Source: Mucor racemosus (lineage: Eukaryota; Mucoromycota; Mucoromycetes; Mucorales; Mucoraceae). From it: 64,000 bases of DNA. Made by a program: the position numbers and the translations under genes. The notes under the pieces were generated by a model. The model saw nothing but the letters and a program-made list of their open reading frames with translations. It was not told the origin of the DNA and ran no database searches. Positions within the stretch are counted from its first letter, which is position 1; every line of letters begins with the position of its first letter. This document shows positions 45,811 to 55,841 of this stretch, in pieces. The DNA is taken from positions 1,984,001-2,048,000 of the forward strand of contig JAPEHQ010000005.1 in assembly GCA_027405735.1 (NCBI GenBank), read 5' to 3'.

Positions 45811-46664
45811 AATAAAAATTAAAAAAAATACTGTTTTTTTTTCAAATGATCATCGGTTTATTTATACCTCTTGTACATGATGTTAATATCAGGGTATATG
45901 GCCATATCATTGTATGTATATATGTATTTGTTTTAATTATAACCTAATTTCACCATATCAGAGAAATACTTTGCTGTACGGTATATTCAAGTCTTTTAAT
46001 AATTTATATATATTTATAATAGAGATGCCCTATCAGCAATAGCCGAACCTATATTTCAAGTTATAGTATATTACGTTATATGCTTTTAAAAGATAAAAGG
46101 TATTCATGTACGCTACCCTAAAATGGTTGAATCCAGAAAATACTGTTTGCTGTATTCTACCATCATTAGCTCCAACATGTTGCAACAATTAGTAATATTA
46201 AGGTTTTTCTTTCTTTTGTTGTTTTTTTTTTCAAAAGAAAACCAATTTATAAATTTACAAAATAGATGAGTGATTCATCCTTAATCATGTACGCAAATGG
46301 TTCACTAACCCTGTGTTTAATTTACCAAAAATGAACTGGAGCATACTCATTTAGGAAATGGCAAACCATCTTGATATTGCAAAAGAAATCTTTTTTATTT
46401 ATTAAAAACAAACTCACAGAAAAAAAAGTAGAAGATTTTCATAATTTTTCCATTGCAAAAATAAAATATATTATATAATATCCATTTAATTCTAAGCTTT
46501 ATCAATGGAATGATGTTCTAAACGGAATGCTCAGTAAAGATATGCCCTATGTTTAAATTGCTACCATATTCGCCCTCCAGAAATTGAATATACTTGTAGA
46601 TTGAGTTATATACAAATTTAGTTTGAAATGTTTGTGTTGCAATTGCCAGTATAAAAATGAATTG

Positions 46665-46691
46665 CACATTACAGCAAATTGCTGTAATGTG
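46665..46691. repeat. 27-bp inverted repeat (13-bp arms, 1-nt centre)
   Basis: CACATTACAGCAA, one A, then TTGCTGTAATGTG. The arms are perfect. It lies about 110 bp outside the R2 copy T boundary. Confidence 0.8.
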
Positions 46692-46802
46692 TCTGGTTAC
46701 AACGACAGCCTGTATTTATTACGACAAGGTTCCCAAATGTTGCGAAATTCAATTTACTGCGTACACAACCTCAAAATCAAAGCAAATATTACTACTACAG
46801 TA

Positions 46803-47575
46803 GAAACAAAAAAAAAGAATGATCTAATGTCTTGCCTAATAACCATAGTTATGATTGTAGCTATACCTGAAAACAAATCTTTTTACAGCTGACAATCGTA
46901 AACTAAAATAATAAGTTTAAAAAAGGTTAATTTGCTTAAATTTTATGTGTGATAAAGTAACATTTATAACCTTAGATTTGGTTTGAATATATATTAAACT
47001 TAAGCAGCAAGTGTTATTTAAGTTTATGCTCGAGCAAAAACCGTTGTTGTTGCAAACATTATAGCTATAAACATATTTACAAATGATGATAATCGTAAAT
47101 ACATTGGCGCTTGCATGTATTGCTCTACAACAACAACAACGTATTGAATTGTATTGTCTATAACCTATATTAATAAAAAAACAAATGCAATTTGAAAACC
47201 CATTCCAGTAAAAAAAAAATGCAATAGAATTTTGAGAACGGCACGATGCTCATGTACAAACCAATTTGTGCCCATACAATCAGCTCATTATGCTCATGAT
47301 CAGATTTTATTTTTATGCACAAATAAGGATAATGATATGCTTTCGGGAAATTCTACTATTATGCACACATGGTATTAATGCCATGCACATGGACAGAATC
47401 TATTATAATTCTGCACATACAGGCTTAGCGTCGTGCTCGTGTGCAGTTTCTTTTGTTTTGCCCATATGCATCTTGTTATCTTTTCAGCCATATTCAGTGG
47501 ACACAACAGCTCAGGCTATAGTGTGCAGCCCAACTAGGCACAACGAAATAATCTTGTGCAGCACAGGTTGGCCGT
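46803..47575 (-). repeat. R2 repeat, copy T (5' part only)
   Basis: Reverse-strand match to the 5' portion of copy Q, from its ACGGCC...CTGTGCTGCACA end (about 47575) down to the GATTGTCAGCT region. The 72-codon ORF is broken here by early divergence (stop after about 26 codons). The 5' end abuts a dynein-derived fragment, and then the 3' end of copy R follows head-to-tail. Confidence 0.8.
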
Positions 47576-47633
47576 GGTGTTCCAGTGATGGCCATCTTTA
47601 TGTTTATGTTAATGGTTTCTAATATTCGAGATG
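47576..47633 (+). pseudogene. Dynein intermediate chain exon remnant (short)
   Basis: Sequence between R2 copies T and R matches the end of the dynein-like exon at 52080-52122. GGT-TCC-AGT-GAT-GGC-CAT then CTTTATGTTTATG would read GSSDGHLYVYV, followed by a diverged GAGATGTAAGAC splice donor region. The following bases (ACTTAATGTAAATCACC) are the same intron sequence as at 52.1 kb. It is a decayed remnant only. Confidence 0.55.
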
Positions 47634-48821
47634 TAAGACTAAAACTTAATGTAAATCACCCTTAACGCAATAATTATAAAGTAAGACCATATTATACTCA
47701 AATACACTACCACAAAATATCAACATGTATAAAGATTTACAGTAATAAGCTTGAATCAAGTGGGTATAGCATCGTAGATTCTTAAAAAAGTTCTCAAGTA
47801 TAATGAAATCTCTTATTTTTAAGACTTACAGGGCTTATAAGCAGAATATTAATTTTAAAAATTATTCTTGTCCAGATCATCAATTTTGACATTTTTCAAA
47901 AAAAAATTTCTGATTTTGCAAATCTAGAGTTAATTATACTACCAATTATAAAAACAAAAAATATACACATATAGAGAATTTAGCGCTCTATTTGCTCAAT
48001 AAAAAATAACAAACATTTTTATTGTAAAATATTACATGAAAATCCTTTAATCAAAAAACCGTTTTTGGGACAAAAGTACACATTTTCATTACTTAACATT
48101 TAATATTAAGCTTTTATAAAATGCGTATTAGCTATGGCTACAATTTTGTCTCACAATGTATTATATTTAAACGTTGATTTTGGTATCAAAATTTGATTTT
48201 TCTGTTTTTTGATCAAAATCATGAGTGTTGGTAAGGATAAAATGAGTCCCGAAAATGTCCGCTACAAATTCTGAATTTTCAGACGGTACGTGGTTAAATA
48301 TAAGAAAAGTTTAAAAAAAAGGCCCTTTTTATTTAAAACTTAGATATATACCATAGAATAAGAGACTTAGCTGTTCAATCTAGCTATGCTCTATTATCCC
48401 ATCGCTCTAAGGGCTCGCTTTTGTATTTTTTTAATGAATGTATGATATGACAGACGGTTTTTCTGGTAGAAAAATGCATGATTTTATGATAACAGATATT
48501 ACCTATTTTGTTTAGTTTATGGTTCATGCGATGTAATGCTGCTTTTACATTGGCCGAAATGTGCAATTTAGCAGGGTTTTAATTGCGCTGAATAATGTAA
48601 AGCCTTGAAAATAATCCTTTTCGTGAGTTTTTTCTCTCTTTTTGTTTTCATATTCCAAGGATATATTTACCGTTTGATAATGTATATCAGACTATCAAGC
48701 TAGTATTCTTTTCTTTCATTTGAATACGCATGCTAACATAAGGGACTAATGTTTTTAATATAAGTAGCAGTCTATATTAGAGACTGATATTTTCATTTAA
48801 CCGCATTCTAAGATCAAATAT

Positions 48822-49371
48822 TGTTTAGGACATAGACTAGACTGGGTACATGTATTACTAGTAGAAGTACTCAAAGGGTTATTTAGACATGATTCTTAGC
48901 ATAGAATGATGAGTATGAGGTCATAATGATGTATGCCAATTTTATTTCATTTAGTTATGTTACATTTAGTCTATGATAAAATGGGGTAGCCTGAGATCCT
49001 GAAGTGAGCCAATCATGAACTCGTTCCTGGGAATGGAATTCCGCTATTCCATTTGTATAAACATCACTGTCTAAAGTTAATCAAGCATGAACATCCTATA
49101 TACTTAACTTGGTCGTATCCTACTAAACTTGCTTTGGCCAATCTAGTATATCATTATGTCGTAATCAACTAGTTCCTCAAGACGACAAAATCATTCTTTC
49201 ATACACTCTGTATTGTAGACTCTATATCCACGCTTCCAAAACATATAAATACCCTGAATCCTGATGTCGTTCGAGATGGATTCATTATCTGTTTTTCTTA
49301 CAATAATATACTCAATAAATATTTCTAGTTTTAACTTTATTTTCTAGTTATTTATTGTGTATATTTAAACA
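48822..49371. mobile_element. Solo LTR, 550 bp, with 5-bp target duplication
   Basis: The insertion starts TGTTTAGGACATAG and ends TATTTAAACA, so the tips form TGTTTA/TAAACA. It is flanked by AATAT on both sides (48817-48821 and 49372-49376). It contains ACATATAAATACC as a TATA box and CAATAAATATT near the 3' end. It belongs to the same LTR family as the insertion at 52987-53803. Confidence 0.9.
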
Positions 49372-49976
49372 AATATCATTATTTACTACTGTATTGTTAT
49401 TAGATGTATTTCTTGATTACCAGATCAAATCGAAGGCAATGATATTCATATCGACTCAATAAAGAGCTAGAACTGGCTACAAACTCACGAAATGTTCTAG
49501 AAAAGTGAAAAAAATTTAAATGATATAGAAACAAAAAAAAAGAACAATTTAATGTCTTGCCTAATTACCATAGTTATGATTGTAGCTATATTTGAAAACA
49601 AATCTTTCTACAGCTGACAATCGTAAACTAAAATAGTAAGTTTAAAGAAGGTTAATTTGTTTAAATATTATGTATGATAAAGTAACATCCACAGCATTAG
49701 ATTTGGCTATCATATACATTTAAGCAGTAAGTGTTATTTAGGTTTATGCTCGAGCAAAAACCATCGTTGCTGTAAACATTATAGTAATAAACATATTTAC
49801 GAATAGTATTGGTGTCGGGCCGGGTTTTGCAAGCCAAATTCAATAGAACAAGCTCGGCTCGACAGCAATCCTTTTTACAAATGACAACAATCCTAAAAAA
49901 TATATTGGCAGTTGTATTATGTATTACTCTACATCAACAATGTATTGAATTGTATTGTCTATAACTATAATGTATA

Positions 49977-50195
49977 TTAATAAAAGCAAATGTAATTTAA
50001 AAACCCATTATTCCAGTAAAAAATGCAATGGAATTTTGAGAACGGCACAATGCTCATGTACAAACCAATTTGTGCCCATACAATCAGCTCATTATGCTCA
50101 TAGTTAGATTTTATTATTATGCACAAATAGGGATTAACGATATGCTTATGGGCAATTCTACTGCTATGCACACATGGGATTGATGTCATGCACAT
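49977..50195 (-). CDS. Small ORF (72 codons) inside R2, copy R
   Basis: Counterpart of 17643-17861: same length and same start and end, differing at about ten residues without indels (for example KHIVNPYLC against KNIINPYLC). It has no recognised domain and is reported because the frame is kept between two copies. Confidence 0.25.
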   Translation of the reverse strand: MCMTSIPCVHSSRIAHKHIVNPYLCIIIKSNYEHNELIVWAQIGLYMSIVPFSKFHCIFYWNNGFLNYICFY

Positions 50196-50317
50196 GGACA
50201 GAATTCGTAGTATTGGTGTCGAGCCGGGTTTTGCCAGCTAAATTTACTAGTATGCATATCATATGCATTAATGAAAAAGGAAAAAATTTGCTAGACTTAT
50301 GCAAAACTTACTAAAGA

Positions 50318-50485
50318 AAAAAAAAGGAGGATCATATTCGATGAGAAGCAAGGTCATCCGAGGTTCTCTTTCGAAATTCATATCCTAATACCAAAGGGCT
50401 TCCCCTTTGGCGGGTTTGAACTCACGCATATGTGTGTCGCGCTCAATTTGTAGCGCATGCGCTACCCGCTAAGCTTGTCACTCTC
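50318..50485 (-). repeat. tRNA-like SINE candidate
   Basis: On the minus strand an A-box-like TAGCGGGTAGCGC and a B-box-like GAGTTCAAACCC are spaced as in tRNA genes, with a stem GCGCT...AGCGC between them. A hairpin (AAAGGGG...CCCTTTGG type), about 60 bp of body and a run of nine T follow, as a Pol III terminator would. The anticodon loop has eight bases and no T33 and the T-arm pairs poorly, so it is not a functional tRNA. A tRNA-derived SINE fits best. Confidence 0.4.
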
Positions 50486-50492
50486 CTTTGGT

Positions 50493-50792
50493 CTACAATT
50501 TTAACTCCCATACTACATGCCAAAGTGAGAAATAAGACTGGATATAGGAGTTCAGGAGACTAAATGCATTTGGATACGAATAGTATGGAGCAAGGTTCAA
50601 ACTTGAGAAAGTATAACTGGGATCATTGTTGATGGGACTGGCGTGTAGGTTCTTGAGCAGGGAAAAGTAAGGACTAAGAGTCTTGGAAGAAAGATTGAGG
50701 CTAGGTTTGTGATCGGATGAGCAGTGGGGAAAGATATTTAGGCTACGTTTATGATTGGATGAGCAGTGGGAAGAAAGTAGAGATCTGAACAT
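50493..50792 (-). CDS. Doubtful ORF, 99 codons, internally duplicated
   Basis: An ATG-started frame encodes a Ser/Leu/His-rich protein with a duplicated motif (HCSSNHKRSLN and HCSSDHKPSLN). No domain and no splice support are seen. The underlying DNA is itself a short tandem duplication (GATGAGCAGTGGG twice). It may be repeat-derived rather than a gene. Confidence 0.2.
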   Translation of the reverse strand: MFRSLLSSHCSSNHKRSLNIFPHCSSDHKPSLNLSSKTLSPYFSLLKNLHASPINNDPSYTFSSLNLAPYYSYPNAFSLLNSYIQSYFSLWHVVWELKL

Positions 50793-51676
50793 GGTTTCAG
50801 GGGAATGGCTGTGGAAGAACTAGATGAAAAGGCCTTGAGAATGGAAAAAGTGAAAAATTACTGGTAAGTGCAAATTTGATTGATATAATAGCGAGCTAAC
50901 AAGGCTACCAGGGCACCACTCCTGGACTCCTGGAATATATCACTGCGGTCTATGGGTCACTCACGCCCGTTTACAACATGGCACCAAATAAGAAAAAAAT
51001 AGTTTCAGAACAACAATTGTCAAACATAAAGGACACATAGGTGGTTGGAAAGGAGGGCATAGGGTCAGCAAATCGTGGACGCGTCAGGTTGGGGCATATG
51101 GTCAAGGAACTGTGTTGGCCCTTCTACCGTTGACGAAATCGTATTAAGGAACAATTCCACCTACTAAACCACACGCCAGAGGAGTAGAGGAAAGAAAGGC
51201 AGTTAGTATAACATCAGCTACAATGCATAGAAACGCAAGCGATATTTAACAGATGCAGGTGCAGTTGGAAATTCAGCTTCTAGAAGTATAAACACCTTTA
51301 ATTATACTGGAAAATCAAATTAAACATTATTGATCAAACTAAAAACAGACACCAACTTTCCAATCTACCAGTGTTAAATGCAGATATCAGTTATATAATA
51401 AATTCTACCAATGCGAAATGGTAACATGATATACTGTACCAATTAGATTGATGACTATAATAATCAATGATAATAATAATAAGATCAAGTTTTTAAAGTA
51501 ACAATGACAAAAAATCACCAACAGTATAATAGTAAATTGTAGTGCTAACTCACTATTATCGTTCAATATGACCGGATATTAATGAATCAGAGAAAATACA
51601 ATGCTAAAAAACTGATACCCAATTTATATCAAGGTCAAGATTGATGAAAGGTGCATTCATCGTATAGATGAAATCG
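50793..51676. other. Intergenic gene debris, unrecognised
   Basis: About 50880-51250 is clearly more GC-rich than its surroundings and has short gene-like frames (for example MAPNKKKIVSEQQLSNIKDT near 50978), all quickly stopped. This suggests an old captured or transposon-derived fragment, but nothing could be identified. Confidence 0.35.
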
Positions 51677-52122
51677 CAACATTTTGATGGATAGAAATTA
51701 CAGGACCAACAAGGTGCTGTATTTGCCTCAGGGTTTTCCTCCTAAGAATTTAAACGCATACTTCATCAAACCTATTTAGATGCTAAATAATCACCATATA
51801 CTATTAGTATCATCTTGGTTTTTATTTAATTGCTGTATTATTAAAAATCAAGCTTTTCATAGCTTATAACAATGACAATGGGATGTTTCTGATTTTAGAT
51901 TGACATTTATCATAAGGCGGGCTAATGATACGTTTGATACTAACTGTAGATAGAACCAGTCAATTTAATGCATGGAATTTGAATGCAAATACCGAGGAAC
52001 AATCTGTAAACACTTAAGTTGGTTCTGGTAAAGCATTGAATAAATTGGCTTGGGACGCAGACGGCAAAAAGGTGGCAATGGGTTCAAATAATGGCCATGT
52101 TTATGTTTATGATATTGGAGAG
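51677..52122 (+). pseudogene. Cytoplasmic dynein intermediate chain pseudogene fragment
   Basis: Two broken exons read as the C-terminal WD40 part of a dynein intermediate chain. Exon 1 (51677-51731) gives HFD, then a TAG, then KLQDQQGAVFAS. Exon 2 (51950-52122) gives DRTSQFNAWNLNANTEEQSV, an in-frame TAA, VGSGKALNKLAWDADGKKVA then MGSNNGHVYVYDIGE and a GTAAGAG donor. The family pattern is FDW-KLW...VFA..D..G...WNLN..TE...LN...W...G...A.G...G..YVYD.GE. Two stops and a damaged first donor show that it is dead. It directly abuts R2 copy S, which continues from its intron. The full gene is not in this window. Confidence 0.8.
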
Positions 52123-52986
52123 GTAAGAGTAAAAAAAACTTAATGTAAATCACCTCTAGCGCAATAATTATAAAGTAAGACTATATTATCATCAAATAAA
52201 CTACCACATAATATCAACATGTATAAAGGTTTACAGTTTACAGAAATAATAAGCTTGAATCAAGTGGGTACAGCATCGTAAATTCTTGAAAAAGTCCTCA
52301 AGTATTATAAAAACTCTTATTTTTAAGACTTACAAAGCTTATAAGCAGAATATCAAATTCAAAAATTATTCTTGTCCAGATCATCAATTTTGACATTTTT
52401 CAAATTTTTTTTTCTGATTTTGCAAATCTAGAGTTAATTATATTACTAATTATAAAATCAAAAAATATACACATATACAACATTTAGCGCTCTATTCGCT
52501 CAATAGAAAATAACAAACATTTTTATTGTAAAATATTACATGAAAATCCTTTAATCAAAAAACCGTTTTTGGGACAAAAGTACACATTTTCATTACTTAA
52601 CATTTAATATTAAGCTTTTATAAGATGTGTATTAGCTATGGCTACAATTTTGTCTCACAATGTATTATATTTAAACGTTGATTTTGGTATCAAAATTTGA
52701 TTTTTCTGTTTTTTGATCAAAATCATGGGTGTTGGTAAGGATAAAATGAGTCCCAAAAATGTCCGCTACAAAGTCTGAATTTTCAGACGGTACGTGGTTA
52801 AATATAAGAAAAGTTTAAAAAAAGACCCTTTTTTATTTAAAGCTTAGATGTACCATAATAGTATAAGAGACTTAGCCGTTCAATCTTGCTCTGCTACATT
52901 ACGGTGTCGCTCTACGGGCTTGCGTTTGCAATTTTTTAATGAATGTATGATACGACAGACAGTTTTTCTGGTAGAAAAATGTATGT

Positions 52987-53803
52987 TGTTTAGGATACTG
53001 ACTAAATATTGAGCTGGATTATGTAATACTAATAATGAGCGCAGAAGGTATGGTTCATCGTAAGTTCTTAATAGGTTATCTGGACATGATCATTAAAGTT
53101 AGGAACTGCAAGGAATGATGCATATCAACTTTGAAATGTCAAAATAGTCAATATAAATAATTTTGCCAGAATATTATACTTTTATTAACAATACATCCTT
53201 TGGGTGTATTTATATACATTAATTATAACTATTACTAGGGTTTTACTATCTAAGAATATGATGTAAGTCAATGATCCGCCTTGATTTACTGTAACACTAA
53301 TTATAGACTGTGACCTTGGATGTGAGACGACATAGGATGAGTATTGACATAACAAACTTTATTTCAATTATGGAATAAGGTGGAGTGATCATATTATATA
53401 TTATATTTATTCTAAGATGGTGTGGTATTAATTAATAAGCTGAGCCAATGTAAATATTTACCTGCGATTCACGTTGGTTTTTTCTGTTAAAAAGAATATT
53501 CTCCAGTTTAATCAATTCTCAAAGGATATTCTATCTACTTAGCTTTGCCTCCTCCTTGTCGGAACTGGTTCTAGTCAATATATTCCCATCAAAACCTCCT
53601 ACAACTGGTCTTCGAATTTATGAAATCAAGATTTAACTATCTATAGAATGTTATATCCTATATCTGCGCTCCTAAAACATATAAATACCTGATCTTTAAT
53701 ACTCATAGTTTGACATCTTCATCCTTTTTTTCTTATAGATATACTTAAATAAATATATCTAGTTCTAATTGTATTTCAGCTGGTTATCTTAAGTATATAT
53801 ATA
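52987..53803. mobile_element. LTR-like insertion, about 817 bp, same family as 48822-49371
   Basis: The start TGTTTAGGATACTGACTAAA and the interior ACATATAAATACCTGA and TAAATAAATAT...TCTAGTT segments match the LTR in copy R with divergence. The right end lacks the TAAACA tip and no target duplication is visible, so this copy is older or damaged. Confidence 0.65.
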
Positions 53804-54221
53804 ATTTCTATGATAACATATATTGCCTATTTTGTTTAATTTATGGTTCATGCGATGTAATTCTGCTTTTACATTGGTTGAAATGTGCAATTTAGCAGGG
53901 ATTTAATTGCGCTAAATAATGTAAAGCCTTGAAAATAATCCTTTTCTACGTGTGTTGTTTCTCTCTTTTTGTTTTCATGTTCCAAGGATATGTTTACCAT
54001 TTGATAAGGCATATTAGACTATTAAGCTGATATGCTTTTCTTTTATCTGAATACGTATGTTAATGTAAGGGACTAATATTTTTCATATGAATATCAGTCT
54101 ATATTAAAGTCTGATATTTTCATTTAACCGCATTCGATGATCAAATATTATTATTTACTACTGTATTGTTAGATGTATTTTTTGATTACCAGCTCAAATC
54201 GAAGGCAATAATATTTATATC

Positions 54222-54559
54222 TGCTCTGGTTTATCAGAATATGTTTATGTTAACTAAAACTAGAAATTTAATCAAGTAAAGAGATATCGTTTATTTATTA
54301 AAAGGAAATAAAGAGGGTTTATTATATACTAGTTGAGTTGAGGGAAATGATGATGTGATACGGATTATAGGTGTTATTATCTATTATATTAATGCGGCAT
54401 GATGGTGGAATACCATGATTTAATGTCATGCTGAAATATCATGCTGTAATATTATGCTGGAACCGTGGTTCCGTTGACTTGAATTTCTGTTCCTGAATTA
54501 TTGTATTACTTTTGGGTCTGACATCCAATTAAGAATGAAGAATGATACACCATACATCA
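54222..54559. mobile_element. Insertion of 338 bp in R2 copy S, LTR-like ends
   Basis: Relative to copy R, 338 bp are inserted, beginning TGCTCTGGTTTATC and ending ACACCATACATCA. TG...CA ends fit an LTR, but a target duplication is not visible. The internal text has repeated ATCATGCTG/TATTATGCTGG words. Confidence 0.5.
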
Positions 54560-54632
54560 TACTCAATAAAGAGCTAGAACTGGCTGCAAACCCACGAAAT
54601 ATTCCAGAAAGTTTATAAAAGTTTAAATGGTA

Positions 54633-55028
54633 TGTATTACGCTACTACTACATAATTTCTTGTGGGTATGAAGATATGTTGTCATCCTTGTATAAATTTT
54701 GAGGCCATTTGAAATCTGTCTATATTGAGAAATTGTTCTTCGAGTGTTGTGGTCTCAGCTTAGAGAAGACATCTCAGATGAATATTTAGATATTGAGAGT
54801 TTATGGATACATACAATCTTATTTAAAGAAAGAATAATAATAAAGACTAGTAGCATTTATCATGGAGAACGTAGGCTTTATTACTAGAAAAACTAATGGT
54901 AAAAGAAAGAACCCAGAGCTTCTAGGTCTTGGTTTAAAAGACTATTTATAAGAATTACATTTTAATATGAGATAGAAATGGAATTGGCTTCACAATTGGC
55001 TGTTTAATATCCTCGAAAACCGACACTC
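54633..55028. other. Intergenic between repeats, nothing recognised
   Basis: About 400 bp between R2 copy S and R1 copy C. It may be another repeat fragment without a second copy in the window. Confidence 0.35.
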
Positions 55029-55137
55029 TGCATTTTTTATTTTAGAAAAAAATATTGATTTTTTGTCGAGATAACCAAAATAATAGTTTTTATCGCAGCT
55101 TAAAACCTATCATAATGGGATTCCAAAATTTATTTAT

Positions 55138-55841
55138 TGTTGAGAAATGGGTTTCGGGATTTAAAATAATAGTAGAAATAAAGTGAATAGATCAGATAAT
55201 GTGTTACTGATCGTTATAAAATGATATGTGTAATGTATTTAAGAGTAATAATTGTCAAGAGTAGATAATAAAAGATAAATAATTGTCAAGAGTAAATAAT
55301 AAAAGATACAAAAATGATGGTTTCCTTTCTTAATTTAAAAGGATGTATTCAATTAATGTACTTAAGAGGATAGTTTCCTGTCTATTAGTAACAGAATGTA
55401 TTCCAGGCTTAAGATTTGTAATAACAATATTGACGGTTTCCTAACGATTTAACAAGGATGTATTCAATAATGTACTTAAGAGGATAGTTTCCTGTCTATT
55501 AGTAACAGAATGTATTCCAGGCTTAAGATTTGTAATAACAATATTGACGGTTTCCTAACGACTTAACAAGGATGTATTCAATAATGTACTTAAGAGGATA
55601 GTTATCTATTATATAGAATGTATTCCAGGCTTAAGATTTAGATTATAAACAAGTAAAAAGATACTAATGTATAAGGGATTGAGATTTTAAATAAGAAAAG
55701 AGCTAATTTTTATTTAATATCATATTTTGGTGGCATATTTATAGAAAAGATTGTTACTGTTTTACTGATTTAAGGATTGAAGAGAAAATGAATTCATGTT
55801 GGGGATAATATTTTAAGAGCCGAAAGGTCTGGTTTGCAACA
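55138..55841. mobile_element. Solo LTR, 704 bp, with 4-bp target duplication
   Basis: It begins TGTTGAGAAATGGG and ends GGTTTGCAACA (TGTTG/CAACA tips), with TTAT on both sides (55134-55137 and 55842-55845; the shared bases extend to TTATTG if the tips are trimmed). Copy B has the uninterrupted site ATTTGTTGAAATGAACG. Inside are three tandem units of about 114 bp. Confidence 0.85.
55243..55655. repeat. Tandem repeats inside the LTR (30-bp and 114-bp units)
   Basis: A 30-bp unit (ATAATTGTCAAGAGTA...AAAAGATA) occurs twice at about 55247-55306. Then GGATGTATTCAA...GGCTTAAGATTT units begin at 55341, 55456 and 55570, giving almost three copies of a 114-115 bp repeat. Confidence 0.9.

Larger units (their letters stand above)
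44781..46802. other. Intergenic: AVT promoter side and AT-rich DNA
   Basis: About 2 kb. It contains the AVT-like promoter (T-rich, TATA-like repeats near 44800), a weak gene remnant at 45514-45810 and a long inverted repeat at 46665-46691. No intact gene is seen. Confidence 0.45.
47634..50205 (-). repeat. R2 repeat, copy R (one nested solo LTR)
   Basis: Reverse-strand copy. The 3' end with dynein-intron sequence lies at 47634-47750 and the 5' ORF region at 49977-50205. It is collinear with copy Q apart from the insertion at 48822-49371. A short piece of its interior (GTATTGGTGTCGAGCCGGGT) is repeated just beyond its 5' end (50208-50250), suggesting local rearrangement. Confidence 0.85.
52123..54632 (-). 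repeat. R2 repeat, copy S (two nested insertions)
   Basis: Reverse-strand copy running from dynein-intron sequence at 52123-52250 to about 54632, where homology stops in the region matching 13750 of copy P. The 5' kilobase with the 72-codon ORF is missing. Insertions at 52987-53803 and 54222-54559 interrupt it. Confidence 0.85.

Noticed and set aside
46623..47622. 89- and 118-codon plus-strand frames
   Set aside because: They overlap R2 copy T on the opposite strand and have no splice or motif support.
50395..50478. A functional tRNA gene on the minus strand
   Set aside because: The anticodon loop would have eight bases without T33 and the T-arm stem does not pair; kept only as a SINE-like candidate.
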